64,000 nucleotides of DNA, from assembly GCF_021026335.1 (NCBI RefSeq), contig NZ_JAJNCY010000001.1, positions 434,001 through 498,000 of the forward strand. The letters are read 5' to 3'. The stretch comes from Rhizobium sp. C1. GTDB taxonomy: Bacteria > Pseudomonadota > Alphaproteobacteria > Rhizobiales > Rhizobiaceae. The position numbers and the translations under genes are program-made. Positions 10,169 through 19,845 of the stretch are shown here, one piece after another. Under the pieces are notes generated by a model. That model saw nothing but the letters and a program-made list of their open reading frames with translations, did not search any database and had not been told where the DNA came from. Every line of letters begins with the position of its first letter. Positions within the stretch are counted from its first letter, which is position 1.

Positions 10169-10929
10169 ACATGTCTCCCCAAGGTTTTCTCTGGCCGGAG
10201 GAGGGCGTGGTGTTTTCGCTATCGGGCTACGATGTGTCCGTCGCGCCCGGGCCCCATCCGCTCTATCAGGAAAGGCGCGCGGAGATCGAGGCGAACTGGC
10301 GGGCCGAGGTGGGGGCCAATCCGGCCCTGTTCAACGGCGAGATGCTCATTCATCGCGATGTGCGGATCGATGCGGCGGGCAGGCTGGTCGCGACCGGGCA
10401 TTTGACGCCCTATGCGACCATGCTCTGGTGGCGCAAGCAGCCGGACAGGCCGATTGCCGAACATGTTTTTCCCATCGCTGTTCCCATCACCAGCGACGGC
10501 GCTATCCTGGCCATCGAAATGGCGGCGAAGACGGCCAATGCCGGGCGCATCTATTGCGCGGCGGGTTCTCTCGATGCGCATGACATCGTGAACGGCAAGG
10601 TCGATCTGGACGCCAACATGCGGCGCGAGGTGGCCGAGGAGACGGGGATCGATCTGTCTTCGGCACGAACGCTGGACGGATATCTCGGGGTGCGCGTTCT
10701 AAAGGCGACGACGCTGTTCCGGATCTTTCTGCTGCCCTACGACGCCGAAGAGGCGGCGGCCCGTGTGCGCCGGCATATGGAGACCGATCATGAGCAGGAG
10801 ATTGCCGGTCCCGTGATTATTCGCAATGGAGAGAGGCAGGGGCGAAACTATCCCGCCTTCATGCCGCCGATAATCGATTGGATTTTTGCCCCCGATTCGC
10901 CGATGAATGGATTCAAGCAGGGAGATTAG
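10165..10929 (+). CDS. Nudix hydrolase
   Basis: The 254-residue product carries the core of the Nudix box, REVAEETGI (about residues 153-161), preceded by a degenerate glycine region (AAGSLDAHD). Nudix enzymes hydrolyse nucleoside diphosphates linked to another group, such as ADP-ribose, NADH or damaged nucleotides. The long N-terminal part (about 90 residues) before the fold resembles the pre-domain of NAD-type Nudix proteins. The start overlaps the EEP gene stop (ATGA), and phzF follows 3 bp after its stop, so the three form an operon. The substrate is unknown. Confidence 0.85.
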   Translation: MNMSPQGFLWPEEGVVFSLSGYDVSVAPGPHPLYQERRAEIEANWRAEVGANPALFNGEMLIHRDVRIDAAGRLVATGHLTPYATMLWWRKQPDRPIAEHVFPIAVPITSDGAILAIEMAAKTANAGRIYCAAGSLDAHDIVNGKVDLDANMRREVAEETGIDLSSARTLDGYLGVRVLKATTLFRIFLLPYDAEEAAARVRRHMETDHEQEIAGPVIIRNGERQGRNYPAFMPPIIDWIFAPDSPMNGFKQGD

Positions 10930-10932
10930 AAC

Positions 10933-11844
10933 ATGGCGCGGCCTTACATGCTCTACGACGTGTTCACAGACGAGAGGCTGAAGGGCAATCCGTTGGCGAT
11001 TGTGCTGGAGGCCGAGGGGCTTTCCGAGGAGGACATGCAGGCGATTGCCGGCGAATTCAACCTGTCGGAGACCGTCTTCGTCTTCGCCTCGGAGAACCCG
11101 GCGCATACGGCGCGGCTGCGGATTTTCACGCCCGGGCGCGAGCTTCCTTTCGCAGGACATCCCACCGTCGGGACGGCCATTGCGCTGGCCGAGCGGGCAG
11201 GGGCGGGGCAGACGCTGGATCAGGTTTCTGTGCTGGAGGAAAAGATAGGTCCGGTGCGCTGCGCGGTGCGGCTTGCCGAACCCGGCGCGCCCTTCGCGGA
11301 ATTTGACCTGCCGGCGAAGTCAGCGCATTACAAGCTGGAAAACGCGCTTGACCGGCAGGGGATTGCCGATGCGCTGTCGATCAGCGTCAAGCATGTCGGT
11401 TTCGAGAACCACTATCCAGGCGTCTGGTCGGCCGGTGTGCCGTTTCTCTACGTTCCGGTCAAGGATGTGGCGACGCTGGGGGAGGTCGAGTTCGACCCGG
11501 CGCTATGGGAGCGCGTCGCCCCCTTTTCGGGCGGGCATCTCGTCTCGGCCTATGTCTATTGCCGCGGCGCCAATGGCGCGAATTTCCATGCGCGCATGTT
11601 TTCGCCCGATATGGGGATTGCCGAGGATCCGGCGACGGGCGCTGCTGCCGCGGGTCTTTCCGGCGTCATTCATGCCCATGACAAGCTGCCGGACGGTCAC
11701 CATGCCTTTGTGATCGCACAGGGTGTGGAGATGGGCCGCGCCTCGAAGATCCATCTTCACATCGATGGGGCGGCCGGCGAGATCACGCGCACACGTATCG
11801 GCGGACAGGCCGTGAAGGTCGCCTCCGGAATGCTGGAGATCTGA
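10933..11844 (+). CDS. PhzF family isomerase/epimerase
   Basis: The 303-residue protein opens with [17 protein letters not shown] and has the PhzF catalytic glutamate in FNLSETVFV (Glu46). Other family motifs are [12 protein letters not shown] and [12 protein letters not shown]. The fold is that of diaminopimelate epimerase. PhzF itself isomerises dihydro-hydroxyanthranilate in phenazine synthesis, but most homologues outside phenazine producers have unknown substrates, and no other phz gene is near. It ends the acyltransferase-EEP-Nudix run, 3 bp after the Nudix stop, and is followed by a terminator. Confidence 0.92.
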   Translation: MARPYMLYDVFTDERLKGNPLAIVLEAEGLSEEDMQAIAGEFNLSETVFVFASENPAHTARLRIFTPGRELPFAGHPTVGTAIALAERAGAGQTLDQVSVLEEKIGPVRCAVRLAEPGAPFAEFDLPAKSAHYKLENALDRQGIADALSISVKHVGFENHYPGVWSAGVPFLYVPVKDVATLGEVEFDPALWERVAPFSGGHLVSAYVYCRGANGANFHARMFSPDMGIAEDPATGAAAAGLSGVIHAHDKLPDGHHAFVIAQGVEMGRASKIHLHIDGAAGEITRTRIGGQAVKVASGMLEI

Positions 11845-11872
11845 CACGCTGGAGGTCTGGGCACGATTCAGA

Positions 11873-11903
11873 AAAAGCGCCGCCGTCACCGGCTGGCGCT
11901 TTT
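11873..11903 (+). terminator. Rho-independent terminator after phzF
   Basis: AAAAGCGCC and GGCGCTTTT make a perfect 9-bp stem with a 13-nt loop, ending in TTTTAT. It closes the acyltransferase-to-phzF transcript before the opposite-strand tRNA. Confidence 0.8.
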
Positions 11904-11931
11904 ATCTGCTTGATATCTCAAGAAGAAAATT

Positions 11932-12007
<76 letters not shown>

Positions 12008-12243
12008 ACACTCGAGAGCGGCGCTGCCGTCCCGGTGAAGGGGCGTATAAACAGGTTCATTCGGGTTGGCAAGCGCCCTTTCCATCTTTTTTCGTTTTGC
12101 TGTGCGTTTTGATGTGCAAGACGCTGAAACTGTTGAGGGTTCCACGGAGCCGGAACATAAAATACCCTGAATTGGGCTCAAAAGCCTGTGTCATGCGTTA
12201 TGGGACAATCGTGTCCAGGGACAGAAGGGGAGAAGCAGCCGAT

Positions 12244-12804
12244 ATGGTCGACGTTGATCTGATAGTTTCTCCTGATGATGTGCTGACCTTCTGGTTTGAG
12301 GAGTTGAGCGAGCGCGACTGGTATAATTCGACGCCGTCGCTCGACGCCCAGATCCTGCGCCGGTTTCGCGCGACGCATCTGGCGCTGGCCCGGTCGGTCG
12401 AGCCGCACTGGCGCGCCGATCCTTCTTCGCGCCTTGCCGCGGTGATCGTGCTCGACCAGTTGCCGCGTAACATGTATCGCGCCACCCCGCTTGCCTTTGC
12501 GACGGACGGTCTGGCGCGACGCGAGGCGCGGATGGCGATCGCGGGCGGGGCGGACAGGCTGGTGCATGGGCGGCAGCGGCCGTTTTTCTATCTGCCGTTC
12601 GAGCATTCCGAGGCACTGGAGGATCAGGAATATTCCGTCCGGCTGTTTTCTGACCTTCCCGATGCGCAACTTCTCGACTATGCCGTACGCCATCGTGACA
12701 TCGTGGCGCGCTTCGGCCGGTTTCCGCACCGGAACGAATTTCTCGGGCGGGAAACGACGGAAGAAGAGGTCAGGTTCCTGCAATTGCCGGGCAGCCGCTT
12801 CTGA
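12244..12804 (+). CDS. DUF924 family protein
   Basis: The 186-residue protein matches the DUF924 family: VLTFWFEEL near the N-terminus, VIVLDQLPRNMYR in the middle and FFYLPFEHSE, followed by YAVRHRDIVARFGRFPHRN. This all-helical, TPR-like family is widespread in bacteria and its biochemical role is not established. The ATG at 12244 is used; a longer in-frame start exists at 12097 but would add 49 residues unlike the family. Spacing to the preceding GGGGAGAA is long, so the start is not fully certain. The mechanosensitive channel gene follows 48 bp later. Confidence 0.88.
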   Translation: MVDVDLIVSPDDVLTFWFEELSERDWYNSTPSLDAQILRRFRATHLALARSVEPHWRADPSSRLAAVIVLDQLPRNMYRATPLAFATDGLARREARMAIAGGADRLVHGRQRPFFYLPFEHSEALEDQEYSVRLFSDLPDAQLLDYAVRHRDIVARFGRFPHRNEFLGRETTEEEVRFLQLPGSRF

Positions 12805-12852
12805 GGACCGCGACCGTGTTGATAATTTCTTCGCAATGAACATCCGGATTCC

Positions 12853-15474
12853 ATGACTTCAAGACCAGGTTCCAGACTCTTCGCCGCTCTTCTCGCAGCC
12901 GCGCTTTTCGGCATGGGTGCGCTTGCCCCCGCGCTGGCGCAGAACGCGCAGCCGAGTTCGCCCGCGCCAGTGCAGCAGAGCAATCCGGCAGCGGCGTCGG
13001 CACCGGCACCGGCACCGGCACCCGAGCCGAGCCCGGTGGAGGCGGCGCGCAAGCAGCTTGCGGACGCGTCCAACGCGCTGAAGGCGCTGACGGCGCAGGT
13101 CGAGGATCAGGCGGATGACGACCAGCAACTGGCCGACCTGAAGCTGAAGGTCGATGCGCTGACCAAATCCATTCTCGATATTTCCGTTTCGTTCAATCCG
13201 CGTCTGACACAGATCCGCGAGCGGCTGGCCGCACTGGGCGATCCGCCGCCTGCCGGTACGGCAGAGGACCCGGCCGTGAAGGCCGAACGCGAAAAGCTCA
13301 ATGCCGAGCGCGCCACCATCAATTCGGTGACGGGCGATGCTGAAAACCTTTCCGTCGCCTCGCGCAAGCTCTCCAATGCCATCACCGAGGATCGCCGCAC
13401 GCTGTTCACCAACACGCTGCTGAGAAAGACCGATGTCAATCTCGACACGTTGTCGGATGCCGTCACCGCCTTTGGTGACGAAAAGACCGATTTCGTGCAG
13501 GCGGTTTCCAGCTGGTTCAGTTTCGTCTGGAATTTCAAGTTCTATCAGCTGATGAGCGCGCTGTTCTTCTCTGTTCTGGCGGCGCTTGTCCTGGTCATAT
13601 TTTCCTACAGGTTGCTTTCTCCTGTGGTGCGACGGGATGCCGGGATCGAGCGGCCAGCCTATCTCAGCAGGCTCTCCGTTGCCTTCTGGTCAACCGTGCT
13701 GCCGACGCTGGCGCTCTTGGCCTTCGAAGCGATCAGCCTGTTCCTCCTGGACAATTTCAATGTCCTGCGCAGCGACGTTGCCCCCATTCTCGCCGCCTTC
13801 ATGGGATTGTTGCTCGCCATTTTCTTCGTCTACCGGCTGACGATGGCTGTTCTGGCGCCGCTTGAGCCGAACTGGCGGCTGGCTCATGTGACCGATCGCG
13901 GGGCGCGGCTCCTGTCGGTGACCATCATGGCACTGGCGGTGGTAATCAGTTTCGACTTCTTCTTCAGCGCGGTCAGCAAGGCGCTGGGGGCGGACGTGAT
14001 CCTGACCGTGGTGAAAAGCTATTTTACCTCCGTCATCGCAGGTCTCATGCTGTTTGCGATGTCCTTCATCAAGCCGATCCGTCCGGCGGATGCGGCGGAT
14101 GACGCCGCTGGGCAGGCCTGGCCGCGCATCGTGCGCTGGCCGCTGGCGCTTGCCGGCGCGGCGCTGGTGGCAACCGCCTTGCTCGGCTATGTCGGACTTG
14201 CGCGCTTCGCCGCGACCCAGATCGTCATGGCGGGGGCGGTGATCGTCACGACCTTCCTCGGCCTTCTCTCCGGTCGCGCAATTATCAAACCCGGCGCATT
14301 TGCCGATACCGTCTTTGGCCGCTACTGCCGCAAGCGCTTTCAGCTTGGCGAGATGGAGCTGGATCAGATCGGTCTCGCCGTAGGCTTTGCCTTCTACACG
14401 ATCGCCATTGTCATTGGTGTGCCGCTGCTCCTGATGCAATGGGGATTTCAGCTTCAGGAAATCTGGACCTGGCTGTCGCAGATCTTTACCGAGATCACGA
14501 TCGGCAAGTTCCATTTCTCAATCATCGGTCTCCTTGCCGGCGTCGCCTTCTTCTTTGTCGGGCTCTGGGTCACGCGCTGGCTCCAGGGCTGGCTCGACGG
14601 CAATGTGCTGGCGCGCTCCAAGCTCGACAGCGGCGTGCGCAATTCCGTCAAGACCGGGTTCGGTTATGTCGGGATCGCGATTGCCGCGCTGTTTGGTATC
14701 TCCGCGGCCGGTATAGACCTTTCCAGCCTCGCGCTCGTGGCCGGTGCCCTTTCGCTGGGTATCGGTTTCGGTCTGCAGAATATCGTATCGAACTTTGTCT
14801 CCGGCCTGATCCTGCTGGTCGAGCGGCCGTTCAAGGTCGGCGACTGGGTGGTGACGGGAACGACGGAAGGCTTCGTGCGGCGCATTTCCGTGCGCGCGAC
14901 CGAGATCGAGACCTTCCAGCATCTCTCCATCATCGTGCCGAACTCGGAGCTCATCAACGCGTCCGTCGGCAACTGGACGCACAAGAACAGGCTCGGCCGC
15001 GTCGAGATTGCCGTGGGCGTTGGCTATGATTCCGATCCGCGCCGCGTCATGGAAATCCTGCTGGAGATCGCACAGGCGCAGGAGAATGTGCTTCGCAATC
15101 CGGAGCCGGTTGTCGCCTTTCAGGGCTTCGGCGATTCATCGTTGAATTTCGAAATCCGCGTTCATCTCGCCGATGTGCTCGACGGATTGAAGGTGCGCAA
15201 CGACATTCGCCTGACCATTTTCGAACGTTTCAAGGAAGAGGGGATCGAATTCCCGTTCCCGCAGCGCGATCTGCATCTGAAAATCGAGGACGGGGTGGCA
15301 TCGATTCTGCGCGAAGCCGTCACCCAGCGCGGTCATTTCCGCGGCAATCCGGAGAAGGTCCATACCAATATGGGGGGGCTGGGGCACCGGCCGGAAGATG
15401 ACGATGGCAGCCATCCCGGGCACGAGGACGACGGGGACGGGGACGGTCACGAGGACGGTTCGCACAACAACTGA
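12853..15474 (+). CDS. Large MscS-family mechanosensitive channel with DUF3772 domain
   Basis: The 873-residue protein has a signal peptide (cleavage near ALAQ), a low-complexity Ala/Pro segment (about 35-60), a periplasmic coiled-coil region of the DUF3772 type (about 60-220), roughly ten or more membrane helices, and a C-terminal MscS core: ALSLGIGFGLQNIVSNFVSG is the pore-lining helix, followed by ERPFKVGDWV of the beta domain. The extreme C-terminus is rich in Asp, Gly and His (about 845-873). Such large channels release solutes after osmotic downshock. The Ala/Pro segment is encoded by four perfect GGCACC units at 12999-13022. Confidence 0.92.
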   Translation: MTSRPGSRLFAALLAAALFGMGALAPALAQNAQPSSPAPVQQSNPAAASAPAPAPAPEPSPVEAARKQLADASNALKALTAQVEDQADDDQQLADLKLKVDALTKSILDISVSFNPRLTQIRERLAALGDPPPAGTAEDPAVKAEREKLNAERATINSVTGDAENLSVASRKLSNAITEDRRTLFTNTLLRKTDVNLDTLSDAVTAFGDEKTDFVQAVSSWFSFVWNFKFYQLMSALFFSVLAALVLVIFSYRLLSPVVRRDAGIERPAYLSRLSVAFWSTVLPTLALLAFEAISLFLLDNFNVLRSDVAPILAAFMGLLLAIFFVYRLTMAVLAPLEPNWRLAHVTDRGARLLSVTIMALAVVISFDFFFSAVSKALGADVILTVVKSYFTSVIAGLMLFAMSFIKPIRPADAADDAAGQAWPRIVRWPLALAGAALVATALLGYVGLARFAATQIVMAGAVIVTTFLGLLSGRAIIKPGAFADTVFGRYCRKRFQLGEMELDQIGLAVGFAFYTIAIVIGVPLLLMQWGFQLQEIWTWLSQIFTEITIGKFHFSIIGLLAGVAFFFVGLWVTRWLQGWLDGNVLARSKLDSGVRNSVKTGFGYVGIAIAALFGISAAGIDLSSLALVAGALSLGIGFGLQNIVSNFVSGLILLVERPFKVGDWVVTGTTEGFVRRISVRATEIETFQHLSIIVPNSELINASVGNWTHKNRLGRVEIAVGVGYDSDPRRVMEILLEIAQAQENVLRNPEPVVAFQGFGDSSLNFEIRVHLADVLDGLKVRNDIRLTIFERFKEEGIEFPFPQRDLHLKIEDGVASILREAVTQRGHFRGNPEKVHTNMGGLGHRPEDDDGSHPGHEDDGDGDGHEDGSHNN

Positions 15475-15573
15475 GGCTGAATGCCCCATTCAGGTCGCAT
15501 TCAGCCGAAGAGGGCGATAGTCTGTTCTCAAGACGGCAGCTTTGGGTCTGTCCGTTGTTGAGAGGAGGCGCAT

Positions 15574-15843
15574 ATGAAGATCCTGTCGATCGCATTTCTT
15601 GCCATTGCATCTCTCGTCGGCGCTCTGCCGGCCATGGCCGCCGACATCACCAATGCCGACAAAAAGGCTGTCGTCATCGATGTCGTTGAAAACGGCAATC
15701 GCTCCAAGCTGCCGCTGTCGCCCGGCACGACGGAAAGCATCTGCTCATCGGGTTGCTTCATCACCGCGCCGAATGGCGACCGCATCGGCCTCAGCGGTGG
15801 CGAGACGGTGAAAATTTCCGGTGGAGCGGTCATCGTGAACTGA
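15574..15843 (+). CDS. Small secreted hypothetical protein
   Basis: The 89-residue product has a signal peptide (MKILSIAFLAIASLVGALPA, cleavage after AMA) and a compact beta-rich mature part with two cysteines (SICSSGCF) that could form a disulphide, followed by TAPNGDRIGLSGGETV. I do not recognise a named family. A strong AGGAGG ribosome site lies 6 nt before the ATG. It stands alone between the MscS gene and recQ on the same strand. Confidence 0.8.
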   Translation: MKILSIAFLAIASLVGALPAMAADITNADKKAVVIDVVENGNRSKLPLSPGTTESICSSGCFITAPNGDRIGLSGGETVKISGGAVIVN

Positions 15844-15898
15844 GCGCGCCGGTGTTTGGGTCTGGTCTGCACATTGCCTCTGCTGGTAAGCAGGGAAC

Positions 15899-17752
15899 AT
15901 GACACCAGAGCATCTTGAACCGAACAGAGCCCCGGCAGAGGCGAAAGACCCGCTTTCCATCCTGAAGCGGGTCTATGGCTATCCGGCCTTTCGCGGAAGC
16001 CAGGCCGAGGTCGTTTCGACGGTCGTTGGCGGCGGCGATGCTGTCGTGCTGTTTCCGACAGGGGCGGGCAAGTCGCTCTGCTACCAGATCCCCGCCATTT
16101 GCCGCGAAGGTGTCGGCATTGTCATTTCGCCATTGATTGCGCTGATGCGCGATCAGGTGGAGGCGCTGAAGCAGCTGGGTGTTCCCGCGGCGGCGCTGAA
16201 TTCGTCACTGAGTGGTGATGAGTATTCAGCCGTGCGCCGCGCGCTTTCCCGCGGGGAACTCGATCTTCTCTATGTCACGCCGGAACGCGCCGCCACACCC
16301 GGCTTTGCCGAGATGATGCGCGGCGTGCAGATCGCGCTGTTTGCCATCGACGAGGCGCATTGCGTGTCGCAATGGGGGCATGATTTCCGGCCCGAATATC
16401 GCGATCTCGGCAAGCTTGCCGAACTTTATCCCGGCGTGCCGCGCATGGCGCTGACCGCCACTGCCGATCCGCATACGCGGGAAGACATTATCGAGCGGCT
16501 GGCGCTGGGAAAAGCGCAAGTCTTCACCTCGTCCTTCGACCGGCCGAACATCGCCTATGAAATTGTCGAGCGCGACCAGCCGCGCCAGCAATTGCTGCGC
16601 TTTCTGTCGCGCCACGAGGGCGAGAGTGGGATCGTCTATTGCCTGTCGCGGGCGAAGGTCGAGGACACGGCGGAGTGGCTCAACACCCAAGGCATCAATG
16701 CGCTCGGCTATCACGCCGGGATGGACCGGGCGGTGCGCGATGCCAATCAGGATGCGTTCCTGAAGGAGGAGGGGCTTTGCCTTGTCGCCACCGTCGCCTT
16801 CGGCATGGGCATCGACAAGCCGAACGTGCGCTATGTCGCGCATCTCGACCTGCCGGGCTCGGTCGAGGCCTATTATCAGGAGACGGGGCGCGCGGGGCGT
16901 GACGGTCTGCCGTCGGAAGTCTGGATGGCCTATGGCATGGCCGATGTCATCCAGCGCGGGCGGATGATCGATGAGGGTGGGGCGGCGGACGAGGTGAAGC
17001 GCGTCGAGCGCGCCAAGCTCAACGCGCTGCTCGCCATCTGCGAGACGCCGGGTTGCCGCAGACAGGCGATCCTCGCGCATTTCGGCGAGGCGCATCCCGG
17101 CCATTGCGGCAATTGCGACACCTGCCTCAAGCCGGTCGAGACCTGGGACGGCACGGAAGCCGCGATCAAGGCGCTCGCCGCCGTCTACCGCACCGGTGAG
17201 CGCTTCGGCGCGGGCCATCTGGTCGATGTGCTCATGGGGGTCGAAAACGAACGCACGCTGCGTTTCGGCCACACGGAAATGCCGGTCTTTGGCGCGGGCA
17301 ACGACCTGCCGGCCAAGACCTGGCAATCCGTCTACCGCCAGCTGCTCGCCGCCGGCCTTGTCCGGATCGATCATGCGGCCTTCGGCGCGCTGAAGCTGGA
17401 ACCCGACGCCCGCGCTGTCTTCAAACGCGAACGGCAGGTCTTCTTCCGCAAGGATCGTCCAGGCAAGGGCAAGTCCGCGAAAGGCTCGTCAGCCTCCGCC
17501 GCCAAGGCCAAAGCCGCTCTGCCTGAGGCGGATATGGGTCTCTTCGAGCAACTGCGCGCCACCCGCATGACCATCGCCAAATCCCTCTCCGTGCCGCCTT
17601 ATGTGGTGTTTCCGGATACGACGCTAACGCAGATGGCCGTGGAACGGCCGATGACGGAGGAGGCGCTGCTCAGCATTTCGGGCGTGGGGCAGGCGAAGCT
17701 GGAGCGGTATGGGGAGGCGTTTCTGGCGGTGATTAGGGGGTATGAGGGGTGA
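15899..17752 (+). CDS. recQ: ATP-dependent DNA helicase RecQ
   Basis: RecQ unwinds DNA 3' to 5' during recombination and replication-fork repair. The 617-residue protein has all expected parts in order: motif [17 protein letters not shown] box [15 protein letters not shown], motif [12 protein letters not shown], a zinc-binding RQC region (CETPGC and HCGNCDTC), a winged helix, and a C-terminal HRDC domain ([18 protein letters not shown]). A basic Lys/Ala linker (about 520-545) precedes the HRDC. It is followed with 2-bp spacing by a small antitoxin-like gene. Confidence 0.97.
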   Translation: MTPEHLEPNRAPAEAKDPLSILKRVYGYPAFRGSQAEVVSTVVGGGDAVVLFPTGAGKSLCYQIPAICREGVGIVISPLIALMRDQVEALKQLGVPAAALNSSLSGDEYSAVRRALSRGELDLLYVTPERAATPGFAEMMRGVQIALFAIDEAHCVSQWGHDFRPEYRDLGKLAELYPGVPRMALTATADPHTREDIIERLALGKAQVFTSSFDRPNIAYEIVERDQPRQQLLRFLSRHEGESGIVYCLSRAKVEDTAEWLNTQGINALGYHAGMDRAVRDANQDAFLKEEGLCLVATVAFGMGIDKPNVRYVAHLDLPGSVEAYYQETGRAGRDGLPSEVWMAYGMADVIQRGRMIDEGGAADEVKRVERAKLNALLAICETPGCRRQAILAHFGEAHPGHCGNCDTCLKPVETWDGTEAAIKALAAVYRTGERFGAGHLVDVLMGVENERTLRFGHTEMPVFGAGNDLPAKTWQSVYRQLLAAGLVRIDHAAFGALKLEPDARAVFKRERQVFFRKDRPGKGKSAKGSSASAAKAKAALPEADMGLFEQLRATRMTIAKSLSVPPYVVFPDTTLTQMAVERPMTEEALLSISGVGQAKLERYGEAFLAVIRGYEG

Positions 17753-17754
17753 GC

Positions 17755-17937
17755 ATGGAGCGCGACAACTTACGTAATTCTCAAGATGGTGAAACTGCGC
17801 TGGAAAGCTGGCTGCGATGGGACGTTGCGCCTGCCTACGACGCCCATAAGGCAAGTCCCGATCGCGCTAGTTCACTTGAGGATGCCTGGAAACGCTTCGA
17901 AGCTCGAATGGATGAAATCGACCGCGAGGACAACTAA
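17755..17937 (+). CDS. Orphan antitoxin-like small protein
   Basis: The 60-residue protein contains LESWLRWDVAPAYDAHKAS and a Glu/Arg-rich helix (EDAWKRFEARM). The pattern W-hydrophobic-R-x-x-V-x-x-AYDAxKAxPxRA is typical of short antitoxins paired with ParE/RelE toxins in Alphaproteobacteria. Here no toxin follows: the next gene, 35 bp on, is on the opposite strand and encodes an aldehyde dehydrogenase. The ATG at 17755 has GAGGGG 5 nt upstream, inside the end of recQ; a GTG at 17749 overlapping the recQ stop is also possible. The antitoxin assignment is by motif memory only. Confidence 0.55.
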   Translation: MERDNLRNSQDGETALESWLRWDVAPAYDAHKASPDRASSLEDAWKRFEARMDEIDREDN

Positions 17938-17972
17938 AGGTGCGCTCCGAGGCATCGGATTGCGCCACTCCT

Positions 17973-19448
17973 TCAAATCCCCCCCATGCACAAATATTTC
18001 ATCTCCAGATAGTCCTCCAGCCCGTGCCGTGAACCTTCGCGGCCAATGCCGGATTGTTTCATGCCGCCGAAGGGGGCGGCCTCTGAAGACATGCGGCCGG
18101 TGTTGATGCCAACCATGCCGTATTCGAGCGCTTCGGCGACGCGCCAGACGCGTTTGAGGTTGGAGGCGTAGAAATAGGCGGCCAGGCCATAGATCGTGTC
18201 ATTGGCTTCGCGGACGACCTGATCGGCATCCTCGAAGCGGATGATGGGGGCAAGGGGCCCGAAGGTTTCTTCCTGGGCGACGCGCATGGCGGACGAGATG
18301 TCGGTGAGCACGGTGGGCTGGAAGAAGGTGCCGTCGCTGGTGATGCGCTTTCCGCCGCAGCGGATCGTACCGCCTTTTTCGAGTGCGTCGGCGATATGGG
18401 CCTCGATCTTGGCGCGGGCGCGGGTGTCGATCAGCGGGCCGATGGCGACATCGGGGGCGAAGCCGTCGCCGACGCTGAGCGTGGCGACACGGGCGGCGAA
18501 TCTCTCGGCGAATTCGTCGTGCACGCCGGCCTGTACATAGAGCCGGTTGGCCGAGACGCAGGTCTGGCCGCCATTGCGGAACTTCGCCTGGATCGCGCCA
18601 TCGACGGCGGCGTCGATATCGGCGTCGTCGAAGACGATGAAGGGGGCGTTGCCGCCGAGTTCGAGGCTCACCTTCTTGATCTGGTCTGCGCATTGGCGCA
18701 TCAGCAGGCGGCCGACTTCAGTCGAGCCGGTGAAGCTGATCTTGCGGACCTTGGCATTGGTGCAAAGCTCGTGGCCGACGGCATCGCCTTCGGCAGAGTA
18801 GATGAGGTTCAGCACGCCGTCCGGGAAGCCCGCCTTTTCGGCGAGCGCGAACATGGCGCCTGCGACCAGCGGGGTCTGCTCGGCGGGCTTCAGCACAATG
18901 GCGCAGCCGGCGGCGAGCGCCGGAGAGATCTTGCGGGCGACCATGGAGGCCGGGAAGTTCCACGGCGTGATCGTGCCGACGACGCCGATCGGCTGCTTAA
19001 TGACGAGCATGCGGCGGTCGGTCGAGGGGGCGGAAATCGTCTCGCCATAGATGCGGTTCGCCTCTTCGGCATACCATTGCAGATAGGCGGCTGCGTGGCT
19101 GACCTCCGATTTCGCCTCGGCCAGCGGCTTGCCCATTTCGGCCGTCAGGATCGCGCCGAGATCGTCGGTGTGATCGACGATCAGCTGGTGCCAGCGCCAG
19201 AGCACGTCGCTGCGGGCGCGTGCCGTCATCGCCGCCCATTCGGCCTGCGCCACATAAGCCTTGTCGATCGCCTCCTTCGTTTCCGCCACGCCCATGTCCG
19301 GCAGTTCCGCCAGCAGTTCGCCGGTCGATGGGTTGAAGACCTGGAAGGTCTCCTTTCCCAGCGGCTTTGCGAGCGAGCGCATGGAGGTCAGATCGCCGAA
19401 GAGGTCAGGGTTGCTCAGGTGACGGGTGAGGGCCGGGGTGAGGGTCAT
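17973..19448 (-). CDS. Aldehyde dehydrogenase, succinate-semialdehyde dehydrogenase (GabD) type
   Basis: The 491-residue enzyme belongs to the aldehyde dehydrogenase superfamily: PWNFPASMVARK is the NAD(P) region, SLELGGNAPFIVF holds the general base Glu263, and RNGGQTCVSANR holds the nucleophile Cys297. The C-terminus (SSEAAPFGGMKQSGIGREGS) fits succinate- or glutarate-semialdehyde dehydrogenases best, so GABA or putrescine catabolism is likely. No gabT is next to it. The ATG at 19448 gives the usual family length; the frame stays open upstream to 19826 but that part overlaps a repeat element. Confidence 0.9.
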   Translation of the reverse strand: MTLTPALTRHLSNPDLFGDLTSMRSLAKPLGKETFQVFNPSTGELLAELPDMGVAETKEAIDKAYVAQAEWAAMTARARSDVLWRWHQLIVDHTDDLGAILTAEMGKPLAEAKSEVSHAAAYLQWYAEEANRIYGETISAPSTDRRMLVIKQPIGVVGTITPWNFPASMVARKISPALAAGCAIVLKPAEQTPLVAGAMFALAEKAGFPDGVLNLIYSAEGDAVGHELCTNAKVRKISFTGSTEVGRLLMRQCADQIKKVSLELGGNAPFIVFDDADIDAAVDGAIQAKFRNGGQTCVSANRLYVQAGVHDEFAERFAARVATLSVGDGFAPDVAIGPLIDTRARAKIEAHIADALEKGGTIRCGGKRITSDGTFFQPTVLTDISSAMRVAQEETFGPLAPIIRFEDADQVVREANDTIYGLAAYFYASNLKRVWRVAEALEYGMVGINTGRMSSEAAPFGGMKQSGIGREGSRHGLEDYLEMKYLCMGGI

Positions 19449-19611
19449 GCGTATGCTCTGTCTTCTGTGGTGCGCCTTGGCGGTTTGGGCTCGTGTTGTA
19501 GGCCTTGCATGAAATGGCTTTTGCGACAACTGCTGTCTTGTCGCGGGGACAATTGGAGTGGCCGTCGGATGCCTTTGGTTGCTTCGGTCATTGAGAGCAC
19601 AGCCCTCTCTT

Positions 19612-19744
19612 CCGTCATCCCGGACTTGATCCGGGATCCAGTGCGCGATGTCCATCGCGCGAGAGACTCTTTTCGCGTGGAGAAGAGTCCTCTCAGCGCG
19701 CGGACGCGCGCTGGCTGGATGCCGGATCAGGTCCGGCATGACGG
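19612..19744. repeat. Mosaic palindromic intergenic repeat (RIME-like)
   Basis: The element is bounded by the palindromes GTCATCCCGGACTTGATCC and its mirror GGATGCCGGATCAGGTCCGG...GAC. Between them lies a further imperfect stem (GAGAGACTCTT with AAGAGTCCTCTC). This architecture is that of mosaic intergenic elements abundant in Rhizobiaceae genomes. It fills part of the 397-bp gap 19449-19845, where I see no gene. The transcript would fold into strong hairpins and could act as a bidirectional end between the gabD-like gene and the flavoprotein. Confidence 0.75.
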
Positions 19745-19845
19745 AGCGTGTTGGGACGCGCGCGGTGCCCAAAGTGACGCCGCGAAGATAAAAGGCCCGC
19801 GCATTGCTGCGCGGGCCCCTCGTCATCCGTAACCGTTACGCTACC

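Noticed and set aside
17973-19826. Extended start of the GabD-like enzyme at 19826
   Set aside because: The extra 126 codons run through a palindromic intergenic repeat and lack homology to aldehyde dehydrogenases.
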